This document shows positions 25,006 to 40,067 of a stretch of DNA of 64,000 nt, piece after piece; within the stretch, counting starts at the first letter, position 1, and the number at the start of each line of letters is the position of its first letter. Below the pieces are notes generated by a model. It worked only from the letters and a program-made list of their open reading frames with translations. It was not told where the DNA came from and did no database searches. The position numbers and the translations under genes were made by a program. Source of the stretch: Parietaria judaica (Eukaryota > Streptophyta > Magnoliopsida > Rosales > Urticaceae). Location of the stretch: assembly GCA_954871525.1 (NCBI GenBank), contig OX940866.1, positions 37,522,521 to 37,586,520 of the forward strand, given 5' to 3'.

Positions 25006-28000
25006 ATGCTAGCATTTCTTTATTTTACAATTTTTACAACCTTAAATTTCGAACCAATTGTAAAAATAATGATTTTAGGGCTTATACATTGGAATTTGAA
25101 TATAACAAGAGTTCTCATGCAAAAATATGCAAGGATTAAATTGTTGACGAGAAATGCCATAGGAAATGCTATAGCATTTCCTATTGCATTTCTTTATTTT
25201 ACAATTTTTACAACCTTAAATTTTGAACCAATTGAAAAAATAATGATTTTAGGGCTTATACATTGGAATTTGAATATAACAAGAGTTCTCATGCCAAAAT
25301 ATGCAAGGATTAAATTGTTGACGAGAAATGCCATAGGAGCATTTCCTATAGCATTTCTTTATTTTACAATTTTTACAACCTTAAATTTCGAACCAATTGA
25401 AAAAATAATGATTTTAGGGCTTATACATTGGAATTTGAATATAACAAGAGTTCTCATGCAAAAATATGCAAGGATTAAATTGTTGACGAGAAATGCCATA
25501 GGAAATGCTATAGCATTTCCTATAGCATTTCTTTATTTTACAATTTTTACAACCTTAAATTTCGAACCAATTGAAAAAATAATGATTTTAGGGCTTATAC
25601 ATTGGAATTTGAATATAACAAGAGTTCTCATGCAAAAATATGCAAGGATTAAATTGTTAACGAGAAATGCCATAGGAAATGCTATAGCATTTCCTATAGC
25701 ATTTCTTTATTTTACATTTTTTACAACCTTAAATTTTGAACCAATTGAAAAAATAATGATTTTAGGGCTTATACATTGGAATTTGAATAAAACAAGAGTT
25801 CTCATGAAAAAATACGCAAGGATTAAATGGTTGACGAGAAATGCCATAGGAAATGCTATAGCATTTCCTATAGCATTTCTTTATTTTACATTTTTTACAA
25901 CCTTAAATTTCGAACCAATTGAAAAAATAATGATTTTAGGGCTTATACATTGGAATTTGAATATAACAAGAGTTCTCATGCAAAAATATGCAAAGATTAA
26001 ATTGTTGACGAGAAATGCCATAGGAAATGCTAGCATTTCTTTATTTTACAATTTTTACAACCTTAAATTTCGAACCAATTGAAAAAATAATGATTTTAGG
26101 GCTTATACATTGGAATTTGAATATAACAAGAGTTCTCATGCAAAAATATGCAAGGATTAAATTGTTGACGAGAAATGCCATAGGAAATGCTATAGCATTT
26201 CCTATAGCATTTCTTTATTTTACAATTTTTACAACCTTAAATTTTGAACCAATTGAAAAAATAATGATTTTAGGGCTTATACATTGGAATTTGAATATAA
26301 CAAGAGTTCTCATGCAAAAATATGCAAGGATTAAATTGTTGACGAGAAATGCCATAGGAGCATTTCCTATAGCATTTCTTTATTTTACAATTTTTACAAC
26401 CTTAAATTTCGAACCAATTGAAAAAATAATGATTTTAGGGCTTATACATTGGAATTTGAATATAACAAGAGTTCTCATGCAAAAATATGCAAGGATTAAA
26501 TTGTTGACGAGAAATGCCATAGGAAATGCTATAGCATTTCCTATAGCATTTCTTTATTTTACAATTTTTACAACCTTAAATTTCGAACCAATTGAAAAAA
26601 TAATGATTTTAGGGCTTATACATTGGAATTTGAATATAACAAGAGTTCTCATGCAAAAATATGCAAGGATTAAATTGTTAACGAGAAATGCCATAGGAAA
26701 TGCTATAGCATTTCCTATAGCATTTCTTTATTTTACATTTTTTACAACCTTAAATTTTGAACCAATTGAAAAAATAATGATTTTAGGGCTTATACATTGG
26801 AATTTGAATATAACAAGAGTTCTCATGAAAAAATACGCAAGGATTAAATGGTTGACGAGAAATGCCATAGGAAATGCTATAGCATTTCCTATAGCATTTC
26901 TTTATTTTACATTTTTTACAACCTTAAATTTCGAACCAATTGAAAAAATAATGATTTTAGGGCTTATACATTGGAATTTGAATATAACAAGAGTTCTCAT
27001 GCAAAAATATGCAAAGATTAAATTGTTGACGAGAAATGCCATAGGAAATGCTAGCATTTCTTTATTTTACAATTTTTACAACCTTAAATTTCGAACCAAT
27101 TGTAAAAATAATGATTTTAGGGCTTATACATTGGAATTTGAATATAACAAGAGTTCTCATGCAAAAATATGCAAGGATTAAATTGTTGACGAGAAATGCC
27201 ATAGGAAATGCTATAGCATTTCCTATTGCATTTCTTTATTTTACAATTTTTACAACCTTAAATTTCGAACCAATTGAAAAAATAATGATTTTAGGGCTTA
27301 TACATTGGAATTTGAATATAACAAGAGTTCTCATGCCAAAATATGCAAGGATTAAATTGTTGACGAGAAATGCCATAGGAGCATTTCCTATAGCATTTCT
27401 TTATTTTACAATTTTTACAACCTTAAATTTCGAACCAATTGAAAAAATAATGATTTTAGGGCTTATACATTGGAATTTGAATATAACAAGAGTTCTCATG
27501 CAAAAATATGCAAGGATTAAATTGTTGACGAGAAATGCCATAGGAAATGCTATAGCATTTCCTATAGCATTTCTTTATTTTACAATTTTTACAACCTTAA
27601 ATTTCGAACCAATTGAAAAAATAATGATTTTAGGGCTTATACATTGGAATTTGAATATAACAAGAGTTCTCATGCAAAAATATGCAAGGATTAAATTGTT
27701 AACGAGAAATGCCATAGGAAATGCTATAGCATTTCCTATAGCATTTCTTTATTTTACATTTTTTACAACCTTAAATTTTGAACCAATTGAAAAAATAATG
27801 ATTTTAGGGCTTATACATTGGAATTTGAATAAAACAAGAGTTCTCATGAAAAAATACGCAAGGATTAAATGGTTGACGAGAAATGCCATAGGAAATGCTA
27901 TAGCATTTCCTATAGCATTTCTTTATTTTACATTTTTTACAACCTTAAATTTCGAACCAATTGAAAAAATAATGATTTTAGGGCTTATACATTGGAATTT

Positions 28001-29089
28001 GAATATAACAAGAGTTCTCATGCAAAAATATGCAAAGATTAAATTGTTGACGAGAAATGCCATAGGAAATGCTAGCATTTCTTTATTTTACAATTTTTAC
28101 AACCTTAAATTTCGAACCAATTGAAAAAATAATGATTTTAGGGCTTATACATTGGAATTTGAATATAACAAGAGTTCTCATGCAAAAATATGCAAGGATT
28201 AAATTGTTGACGAGAAATGCCATAGGAAATGCTATAGCATTTCCTATGGCATTTCTTTATTTTACAATTTTTACAACCTTAAATTTTGAACCAATTGAAA
28301 AAATAATGATTTTAGGGCTTATACATTGGAATTTGAATATAACAAGAGTTCTCATGCAAAAATATGCAAGGATTAAATTGTTGACGAGAAATGCCATAGG
28401 AGCATTTCCTATAGCATTTCTTTATTTTACAATTTTTACAACCTTAAATTTCGAACCAATTGAAAAAATAATGATTTTAGGGCTTATACATTGGAATTTG
28501 AATATAACAAGAGTTCTCATGCAAAAATATGCAAGGATTAAATTGTTGACGAGAAATGCCATAGGAAATGCTATAGCATTTCCTATAGCATTTCTTTATT
28601 TTACAATTTTTACAACCTTAAATTTCGAACCAATTGAAAAAATAATGATTTTAGGGCTTATACATTGGAATTTGAATATAACAAGAGTTCTCATGCAAAA
28701 ATATGCAAGGATTAAATTGTTAACGAGAAATGCCATAGGAAATGCTATAGCATTTCCTATAGCATTTCTTTATTTTACATTTTTTACAACCTTAAATTTT
28801 GAACCAATTGAAAAAATAATGATTTTAGGGCTTATACATTGGAATTTGAATAAAACAAGAGTTCTCATGAAAAAATACGCAAGGATTAAATGGTTGACGA
28901 GAAATGCCATAGGAAATGCTATAGCATTTCCTATAGCATTTCTTTATTTTACATTTTTTACAACCTTAAATTTCGAACCAATTGAAAAAATAATGATTTT
29001 AGGGCTTATACATTGGAATTTGAATATAACAAGAGTTCTCATGCAAAAATATGCAAAGATTAAATTGTTGACGAGAAATGCCATAGGAA
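25006..29089 (+). repeat. Four tandem 1021-bp HORs with the 165-bp monomer
   Basis: Starts at 25006, 26027, 27048 and 28069 are each exactly 1021 bp apart (4x174+165+160). All carry the 9-bp GGAGCATTTCC deletion. Units 1 and 3 share CCAATTGTAAAA and CATGCCAAAATATG; units 2 and 4 do not, which implies a 2042-bp dimeric amplification. A 673-bp 4-mer version precedes them at 24333, and one further 1021-bp copy stands alone at 34600. Confidence 0.92.
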
Positions 29090-30186
29090 ATGCTAGCATT
29101 TCTTTATTTTACAATTTTTACAACCTTAAATTTCGAACCAATTGAAAAAATAATGATTTTAGGGCTTATACATTGGAATTTGAATATAACAAGAGTTCTC
29201 ATGCAAAAATATGCAAGGATTAAATTGTTGACGAGAAATGCCATAGGAAATGCTATAGCATTTCCTATAGCATTTCTTTATTTTACAATTTTTACAACCT
29301 TAAATTTTGAACCAATTGAAAAAATAATGATTTTAGGGCTTATACATTGGAATTTGAATATAACAAGAGTTCTCATGCAAAAATATGCAAGGATTAAATT
29401 GTTGACGAGAAATGCCATAGGAAATGCTATAGCATTTCCTATAGCATTTCTTTATTTTACAATTTTTACAACCTTAAATTTCGAACCAATTGAAAAAATA
29501 ATGATTTTAGGGCTTATACATTGGAATTTAAATATAACAAGAGTTCTCATGCAAAAATATGCAAGGATTAAATTGTTGACGAGAAATGCCATATGAAATG
29601 CTATAGCATTTCCTATAGCATTTCTTTATTTTACAATTTTTACAACCTTAAATTTCGAACCAATTGAAAAAATAATGATTTTAGGGCTTATACATTGGAA
29701 TTTGAATATAACAAGAGTTTCGTGCAAAAATATGCAAGGATTAAATTGTTAACGAGAAATGCCATAGGAAATGCTATAGCATTTCCTATAGCATTTCTTT
29801 ATTTTACATTTTTTACAACCTTAAATTTTGAACCAATTGAAAAAATAATGATTTTAGGGCTTATACATTGGAATTTGAATATAACAAGAGTTCTCATGAA
29901 AAAATACGCAAGGATTAAATGGTTGACGAGAAATGCCATAGGAAATGCTATAGCATTTCCTATAGCATTTCTTTATTTTACATTTTTTACAACCTTAAAT
30001 TTCGAACCAATTGAAAAAATAATGATTTTAGGGCTTATACATTGGAATTTGAATATTACAAGCGTTCTCATGCAAAAATATGCAAGGATTAAATTGTTGA
30101 CGAGAAATGCCATAGGAAATGCTAGCATTTCCTATAGAATTTCTTTATTTTACATTTTTTACAACCTTAAATTTCGAACCAATTGA
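29090..30186 (+). repeat. Segmental duplicate with private stop and deletion, copy 1
   Basis: Private variants GCCATATGAAATGC (29592) and GAGTTTCGTGCAAAAA (29718, one base lost) are found only here and 6531 bp downstream at 36123 and 36249. Further right, ACATTTTTTATAACC at about 30333 has its partner at 37198, 6865 bp away. The 334-bp change in offset equals one 174-bp plus one 160-bp monomer. Confidence 0.88.
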
Positions 30187-33100
30187 AAAAATAATTATTT
30201 TAGGGCTTATACATTGGAATTTGAATATAACAAGAGTTCTCATGCAAAAATATGCAAGGATTAAATTGTTAACGAGAAATGCCATAGGAAATGCTATAGC
30301 ATTTCCTATAGCATTTCTTTATTTTACATTTTTTATAACCTTAAATTTTGAACCAATTGAAAAAATAATTATTTTAGGGCTTATACATTGGAATTTGAAT
30401 ATAACAAGAGTTCTCATGAAAAAATACGCAAGGATTAAATGGTTGACGAGAAATGCCATAGGAAATGCTATAGCATTTCCTATAGCATTTCTTTATTTTA
30501 CAATTTTTACAACCTTAAATTTCGAACCAATTGAAAAAATAATGATTTTAGGGCTTATACATTGGAATTTGAATATAACAAGAGTTCTCATGCAAAAATA
30601 TGCAAGGATTAAATTGTTGACGAGAAATGCCATAGGAAATGCTATAGCATTTCCTATAGCATTTCTTTATTTTACAATTTTTACAACCTTAAATTTCGAA
30701 CCAATTGAAAAAATAATGATTTTAGGGCTTATACATTGGAATTTGAATATAACAAGAGTTCTCATGCAAAAATATGCAAGGATTAAATTGTTAACGAGAA
30801 ATGCCATAGGAAATGCTATAGCATTTCCTATAGCATTTCTTTATTTTACATTTTTTACAACCTTAAATTTTGAACCAATTGAAAAAATAATGATTTTAGG
30901 GCTTATACATTGGAATTTGAATATAACAAGAGTTCTCATGAAAAAATACGCAAGGATTAAATGGTTGACGAGAAATGCCATAGGAAATGCTATAGCATTT
31001 CCTATAGCATTTCTTTATTTTACATTTTTTACAACCTTAAATTTCGAACCAATTGAAAAAATAATTATTTTAGGGCTTATACATTGGAATTTGAATATAA
31101 CAAGAGTTCTCATGAAAAAATACGCAAGGATTAAATGGTTGACGAGAAATGCCATAGGAAATGCTATAGCATTTCCTATAGCATTTCTTTATTTTACAAT
31201 TTTTACAACCTTAAATTTCGAACCAATTGAAAAAAATAATGATTTTAGGGCTTATACATTGGAATTTGAATATAACAAGAGTTCTCATGCAAAAATATGC
31301 AAGGATTAAATTGTTGACGAGAAATGCCATAGGAAATGCTATAGCATTTCCTATAGCATTTCTTTATTTTACAATTTTTACAACCTTAAATTTCGAACCA
31401 ATTGAAAAAATAATGATTTTAGGGCTTATACATTGGAATTTGAATATAACAAGAGTTCTCATGCAAAAATATGCAAGGATTAAATTGTTAACGAGAAATG
31501 CCATAGGAAATGCTATAGCATTTCCTATAGCATTTCTTTATTTTACATTTTTTACAACCTTAAATTTTGAACCAATTGAAAAAATAATGATTTTAGGGCT
31601 TATACATTGGAATTTGAATATAACAAGAGTTCTCATGAAAAAATACGCAAGGATTAAATGGTTGACGAGAAATGCCATAGGAAATGCTATAGCATTTCCT
31701 ATAGCATTTCTTTATTTTACATTTTTTACAACCTTAAATTTCGAACCAATTGAAAAAATAATGATTTTAGGGCTTATACATTGGAATTTGAATATAACAA
31801 GAGTTCTCATGCAAAAATATGCAAAGATTAAATTGTTGACGAGAAATGCCATAGGAAATGCTAGCATTTCTTTATTTTACAATTTTTACAACCTTAAATT
31901 TCGAACCAATTGAAAAAATAATGATTTTAGGGCTTATACATTGGAATTTGAATATAACAAGAGTTCTCATGCAAAAATATGCAAGGATTAAATGGTTGAC
32001 GAGAAATGCCATAGGAAATGCTATAGCATTTCCTATAGCATTTCTTTATTTTACAATTTTTACAACCTTAAATTTTGAACCAATTGAAAAAATAATGATT
32101 TTAGGGCTTATACATTGGAATTTGAATATAACAAGAGTTCTCATGCAAAAATATGCAAAGATTAAATTGTTGACGAGAAATGCCATAGGAAATGCTAGCA
32201 TTTCTTTATTTTACAATTTTTACAACCTTAAATTTCGAACCAATTGAAAAAATAATGATTTTAGGGCTTATACATTGGAATTTGAATATAACAAGAGTTC
32301 TCATGCAAAAATATGCAAGGATTAAATTGTTGACGAGAAATGCCATAGGAAATGCTATAGCATTTCCTATAGCATTTCTTTATTTTACAATTTTTACAAC
32401 CTTAAATTTTGAACCAATTGAAAAAATAATGATTTTAGGGCTTATACATTGGAATTTGAATATAACAAGAGTTCTCATGCAAAAATATGCAAGGATTAAA
32501 TTGTTGACGAGAAATGCCATAGGAAATGCTATAGCATTTCCTATAGCATTTCTTTATTTTACAATTTTTACAACCTTAAATTTCGAACCAATTGAAAAAA
32601 TAATGATTTTAGGGCTTATACATTGGAATTTGAATATAACAAGAGTTCTCATGCAAAAATATGCAAGGATTAAATTGTTGACGAGAAATGCCATAGGAAA
32701 TGCTATAGCATTTCCTATAGCATTTCTTTATTTTACAATTTTTACAACCTTAAATTTCGAACCAATTGAAAAAATAATGATTTTAGGGCTTATACATTGG
32801 AATTTGAATATAACAAGAGTTCTCATGCAAAAATATGCAAGGATTAAATTGTTAACGAGAAATGCCATAGGAAATGCTATAGCATTTCCTATAGCATTTC
32901 TTTATTTTACATTTTTTACAACCTTAAATTTTGAACCAATTGAAAAAATAATGATTTTAGGGCTTATACATTGGAATTTGAATATAACAAGAGTTCTCAT
33001 GAAAAAATACGCAAGGATTAAATGGTTGACGAGAAATGCCATAGGAAATGCTATAGCATTTCCTATAGCATTTCTTTATTTTACATTTTTTACAACCTTA

Positions 33101-33221
33101 AATTTCGAACCAATTGAAAAAATAATGATTTTAGGGCTTATACATTGGAATTTGAATATAACAAGAGTTCTCATGCAAAAATATGCAAAGATTAAATTGT
33201 TGACGAGAAATGCCATAGGAA

Positions 33222-34599
33222 ATGCTAGCATTTCTTTATTTTACAATTTTTACAACCTTAAATTTCGAACCAATTGAAAAAATAATGATTTTAGGGCTTA
33301 TACATTGGAATTTGAATATAACAAGAGTTCTCATGCAAAAATATGCAAGGATTAAATTGTTGACGAGAAATGCCATAGGAAATGCTATAGCATTTCCTAT
33401 TGTATTTCTTTATTTTACAATTTTTACAACCTTAAATTTTGAACCAATTGAAAAAATAATGATTTTAGGGCTTATACATTGGAATTTGAATATAACAAGA
33501 GTTCTCATGCAAAAATATGCAAGGATTAAATTGTTGACGAGAAATGCCATAGGAAATGCTATAGCATTTGCTATAGCATTTCTTTATTTTACAATTTTTA
33601 CAACCTTAAATTTCGAACCAATTGAAAAAATAATGATTTTAGGGCTTATACATTGGAATTTGAATATAACAAGAGTTCTCATGCAAAAATATGCAAGGAT
33701 TAAATTGTTGACGAGAAATGCCATAGGAAATGCTATAGCATTTCCTATAGCATTTCTTTATTTTACAATTTTTACAACCTTAAATTTCGAACCAATTGAA
33801 AAAATAATGATTTTAGGGCTTATACATTGGAATTTGAATATAACAAGAGTTCTCATGCAAAAATATGCAAGGATTAAATTGTTAACGAGAAATGCCATAG
33901 GAAATGCTATAGCATTTCCTATAGCATTTCTTTATTTTACATTTTTTACAACCTTAAATTTTGAACCAATTGAAAAAATAATGATTTTAGGGCTTATACA
34001 TTGGAATTTGAATATAACAAGAGTTCTCATGAAAAAATACGCAAGGATTAAATGGTTGACGAGAAATGCCATAGGAAATGCTATAGCATTTCCTATAGCA
34101 TTTCTTTATTTTACAATTTTTACAACCTTAAATTTCGAACCAATTGAAAAAATAATGATTTTAGGGCTTATACATTGGAATTTGAATATAACAAGAGTTC
34201 TCATGCAAAAATATGCAAGGATTAAATTGTTAACGAGAAATGCCATAGGAAATGCTATAGCATTTCCTATAGCATTTCTTTATTTTACATTTTTTACAAC
34301 CTTAAATTTTGAACCAATTGAAAAAATAATGATTTTAGGGCTTATACATTGGAATTTGAATATAACAAGAGTTCTCATGAAAAAATACGCAAGGATTAAA
34401 TGGTTGACGAGAAATGCCATAGGAAATGCTATAGCATTTCCTATAGCATTTCTTTATTTTACATTTTTTACAACCTTAAATTTCGAACCAATTGAAAAAA
34501 TAATGATTTTAGGGCTTATACATTGGAATTTGAATATAACAAGAGTTCTCATGCAAAAATATGCAAAGATTAAATTGTTGACGAGAAATGCCATAGGAA
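33222..34599 (+). repeat. 8-mer HOR (1378 bp), copy 2
   Basis: This is the second copy of the unit at 22955, exactly 10267 bp downstream, with the same extra Q+KW pair and the same GCATTTGCTATAGC variant (about 33569). The other marker reads CCTATTGTATTTC here instead of CCTATTGCATTTC. It too is followed by the TGT-for-TGA change in the next unit. Confidence 0.9.
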
Positions 34600-35620
34600 A
34601 TGCTAGCATTTCTTTATTTTACAATTTTTACAACCTTAAATTTCGAACCAATTGTAAAAATAATGATTTTAGGGCTTATACATTGGAATTTGAATATAAC
34701 AAGAGTTCTCATGCAAAAATATGCAAGGATTAAATTGTTGACGAGAAATGCCATAGGAAATGCTATAGCATTTCCTATTGCATTTCTTTATTTTACAATT
34801 TTTACAACCTTAAATTTTGAACCAATTGAAAAAATAATGATTTTAGGGCTTATACATTGGAATTTGAATATAACAAGAGTTCTCATGCAAAAATATGCAA
34901 GGATTAAATTGTTGACGAGAAATGCCATAGGAGCATTTCCTATAGCATTTCTTTATTTTACAATTTTTACAACCTTAAATTTCGAACCAATTGAAAAAAT
35001 AATGATTTTAGGGCTTATACATTGGAATTTGAATATAACAAGAGTTCTCATGCAAAAATATGCAAGGATTAAATTGTTGACGAGAAATGCCATAGGAAAT
35101 GCTATAGCATTTCCTATAGCATTTCTTTATTTTACAATTTTTACAACCTTAAATTTCGAACCAATTGAAAAAATAATGATTTTAGGGCTTATACATTGGA
35201 ATTTGAATATAACAAGAGTTCTCATGCAAAAATATGCAAGGATTAAATTGTTAACGAGAAATGCCATAGGAAATGCTATAGCATTTCCTATAGCATTTCT
35301 TTATTTTACATTTTTTACAACCTTAAATTTTGAACCAATTGAAAAAATAATGATTTTAGGGCTTATACATTGGAATTTGAATAAAACAAGAGTTCTCATG
35401 AAAAAATACGCAAGGATTAAATGGTTGACGAGAAATGCCATAGGAAATGCTATAGCATTTCCTATAGCATTTCTTTATTTTACAATTTTTACAACCTTAA
35501 ATTTCGAACCAATTGAAAAAATAATGATTTTAGGGCTTATACATTGGAATTTGAATATAACAAGAGTTCTCATGCAAAAATATGCAAAGATTAAATTGTT
35601 GACGAGAAATGCCATAGGAA

Positions 35621-37051
35621 ATGCTAGCATTTCTTTATTTTACAATTTTTACAACCTTAAATTTCGAACCAATTGAAAAAATAATGATTTTAGGGCTTAT
35701 ACATTGGAATTTGAATATAACAAGAGTTCTCATGCAAAAATATGCAAGGATTAAATTGTTGACGAGAAATGCCATAGGAAATGCTATAGCATTTCCTATA
35801 GCATTTCTTTATTTTACAATTTTTACAACCTTAAATTTTGAACGAATTGAAAAAATAATGATTTTAGGGCTTATACATTGGAATTTGAATATAACAAGAG
35901 TTCTCATGCAAAAATATGCAAGGATTAAATTGTTGACGAGAAATGCCATAGGAAATGCTATAGCATTTCCTATAGCATTTCTTTATTTTACAATTTTTAC
36001 AACCTTAAATTTCGAACCAATTGAAAAAATAATGATTTTAGGGCTTATACATTGGAATTTAAATATAACAAGAGTTCTCATGCAAAAATATGCAAGGATT
36101 AAATTGTTGACGAGAAATGCCATATGAAATGCTATAGCATTTCCTATAGCATTTCTTTATTTTACAATTTTTACAACCTTAAATTTCGAACCAATTGAAA
36201 AAATAATGATTTTAGGGCTTATACATTGGAATTTGAATATAACAAGAGTTTCGTGCAAAAATATGCAAGGATTAAATTGTTAACGAGAAATGCCATAGGA
36301 AATGCTATAGCATTTCCTATAGCATTTCTTTATTTTACATTTTTTACAACCTTAAATTTTGAACCAATTGAAAAAATAATGATTTTAGGGCTTATACATT
36401 GGAATTTGAATATAACAAGAGTTCTCATGAAAAAATACGCAAGGATTAAATGGTTGACGAGAAATGCCATAGGAAATGCTATAGCATTTCCTATAGCATT
36501 TCTTTATTTTACATTTTTTACAACCTTAAATTTCGAGCCAATTGAAAAAATAATGATTTTAGGGCTTATACATTGGAATTTGAATATAACAAGAGTTCTC
36601 ATGCAAAAATATGCAAAGATTAAATTGTTGACGAGAAATGCCATAGGAAATGCTAGCATTTCTTTATTTTACAATTTTTACAACCTTAAATTTTGAACCA
36701 ATTGAAAAAATAATGATTTTAGGGCTAATACATTGGAATTTGAATATAACAAGAGTTCTCATGCAAACATATGCAAGGATTCAATTGTTGACGAGAAATG
36801 CCATAGGAAATGCTATAGCATTTCCTATAGCATTTCTTTATTTTACATTTTTTACAACCTTAAATTTCGAACCAATTGAAAAAATAATGATTTTAGGGCT
36901 TATACATTGGAATTTGAATATTACAAGCGTTCTCATGCAAAAATATGCAAGGATTAAATTGTTGACGAGAAATGCCATAGGAAATGCTAGCATTTCCTAT
37001 AGAATTTCTTTATTTTACATTTTTTACAACCTTAAATTTCGAACCAATTGA
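35621..37051 (+). repeat. Segmental duplicate with private stop and deletion, copy 2
   Basis: This is the partner of 29090-30186. It contains the same GCCATATGAAATGC and GAGTTTCGTGC variants and has gained, or the other copy lost, a 334-bp Q+short dimer. It also has its own changes, GGGCTAATACATTGG and GCAAACATATGCAAGGATTC near 36.73-36.78 kb. Confidence 0.85.
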
Positions 37052-40000
37052 AAAAATAATTATTTTAGGGCTTATACATTGGAATTTGAATATAACAAGA
37101 GTTCTCATGCAAAAATATGCAAGGATTAAATTGTTAACGAGAAATGCCATAGGAAATGCTATAGCATTTCCTATAGCATTTCTTTATTTTACATTTTTTA
37201 TAACCTTAAATTTTGAACCAATTGAAAAAATAATTATTTTAGGGCTTATACATTGGAATTTGAATATAACAAGAGTTCTCATGAAAAAATACGCAAGGAT
37301 TAAATGGTTGACGAGAAATGCCATAGGAAATGCTATAGCATTTCCTATAGCATTTCTTTATTTTACATTTTTTACAACCTTAAATTTCGAACCAATTGAA
37401 AAAATAATGATTTTAGGGCTTATACATTGGAATTTGAATATAACAAGAGTTTTCATGCAAAAATATGCAAAGATTAAATTGTTGACGAGAAATGCCATAG
37501 GAAATGCTAGCATTTCTTTATTTTACAATTTTTACAACCTTAAATTTCGAACCAATTGAAAAAATAATGATTTTAGGGCTTATACATTGGAATTTGAATA
37601 TAACAAGAGTTCTCATGCAAAAATATGCAAGGATTAAATTGTTGACGAGAAATGCCATAGGAAATGCTATAGCATTTCCTATAGCATTTCTTTATTTTAC
37701 AATTTTTACAACCTTAAATTTTGAACCAATTGAAAAAATAATGATTTTAGGGCTTATACATTGGAATTTGAATATAACAAGAGTTCTCATGCAAAAATAT
37801 GCAAGGATTAAATTGTTAACGAGAAATGCCATAGGAAATGCTATAGCATTTCCTATAGCATTTCTTTATTTTACAATTTTTACAACCTTAAATTTCGAAC
37901 CAATTGAAAAAATAATGATTTTAGGGCTTATACATTGGAATTTAAATATAACAAGCGTTCTCATGCAAAAATATGCAAGGATTAAATTGTTGACGAGAAA
38001 TGCCATAGGAAATGCTATAGCATTTCCTATAGCATTTCTTTATTTTACATTTTTTACAACCTTAAATTTTGAACCAATTGAAAAAATAATGATTTTAGGG
38101 CTTATACATTGGAATTTGAATATAACAAGAGTTCTCATGAAAAAATACGCAATGATTAAATGGTTGACGAGAAATGCCATAGGAAATGCTATAGCATTTC
38201 CTATAGCATTTCTTTATTTTACATTTTTTACAACCTTAAATTTCGAACCAATTGAAAAAATAATGATTTTAGGGCTTATACATTGGAATTTGAATATAAC
38301 AAGAGTTCTCATGCAAAAATATGCAAAGATTAAATTGTTGACGAGAAATGCCATAGGAAATGCTAGCATTTCTTTATTTTACAATTTTTACAACCTTAAA
38401 TTTCGAACCAATTGAAAAAATAATGATTTTAGGGCTTATACATTGGAATTTGAATATAACAAGAGTTCTCATGCAAAAATATGCAAGGATTAAATTGTTG
38501 ACGAGAAATGCCATAGGAAATGCTATAGCATTTCCTATAGCATTTCTTTATTTTACATTTTTTACAACCTTAAATTTCGAACCAATTGAAAAAATAATGA
38601 TTTTAGGGCTTATACATTGGAATTTGAATATTACAAGCGTTCTCATGCAAAATTATGCAAGGATTAAATTGTTGACGAGAAATGCCATAGGAAATGCTAG
38701 CATTTCCTATAGAATTTCTTTATTTTACATTTTTTACAACCTTAAATTTCGAACCAATTCAAAAAATAATTATTTTAGGGCTTATACATTGGAATTAGAA
38801 TATAACAAGAGTTCTCATGCAAAAATATGCAAGGATTAAATTGTTAACGAGAAATGCCATAGGAAATGCTATAGCATTTCCTATAGCATTTCTTTATTTT
38901 ACATTTTTTACAACCTTAAATTTTGAACCAATTGAAAAAATAATGATTTTAGGGCTTATACATTGGAATTTGAATATAACAAGAGTTCTCATGAAAAAAT
39001 ACGCAAGGATTAAATGGTTGACGAGAAATGCCATAGGAAATGCTATAGCATTTCCTATAGCATTTCTTTATTTTACATTTTTTACAACCTTAAATTTCGA
39101 ACCAATTGAAAAAATAATGATTTTAGGGCTTATACATTGGAATTTGAATATAACAAGAGTTCTCATGCAAAAATATGCAAAGATTAAATTGTTGACGAGA
39201 AATGCCATAGGAAATGCTAGCATTTCTTTATTTTTCAATTTTTACAACCTTAAATTTCGAACCAATTGAAAAAATAATGATTTTAGGGCTTATACATTGG
39301 AATTTGAATATAACAAGAGTTCTCATGCAAAAATATGCAAGGATTAAATTGTTGACGAGAAATGCCATAGGAAATGCTATAGCATTTCCTATAGCATTTC
39401 TTTATTTTACATTTTTTACAACCTTAAATTTTGAACCAATTGAAAAAATAATGATTTTAGGGCTTATACATTGGAATTTGAATATTACAAGCGTTCTCAT
39501 GCAAAAATATGCAAGGATTAAATTGTTGACGAGAAATGCCATAGGAAATGCTAGCATTTCCTATAAAATTTCTTTATTTTACATTTTTTACAACCTTAAA
39601 TTTCGAACCAATTGAAAAAATAATTATTTTAGGGCTTATACATTGGAATTTGAATATAACAAGAGTTCTCATGCAAAAATATGCAAGGATTAAATTGTTA
39701 ACGAGAAATGCCATAGGAAATGCTATAGCATTTCCTATAGCATTTCTTTATTTTACATTTTTTACAACCTTAAATTTTGAACCAATTGAAAAAATAATGA
39801 TTTTAGGGCTTATACATTGGAATTTTAATATAACAAGAGTTCTCATGAAAAAATACGCAAGGATTAAATGGTTGACGAGAAATGCCATAGGAAATGCTAT
39901 AGCATTTCCTATAGCATTTCTTTATTTTACATTTTTTACAGCCTTAAATTTCGAACCAATTGAAAAAATAATGATTTTAGGGCTTATACATTGGAATTTG

Positions 40001-40067
40001 AATATAACAAGAGTTCTCATGCAAAAATATGCAAAGATTAAATTGTTGACGAGAAATGCCATAGGAA

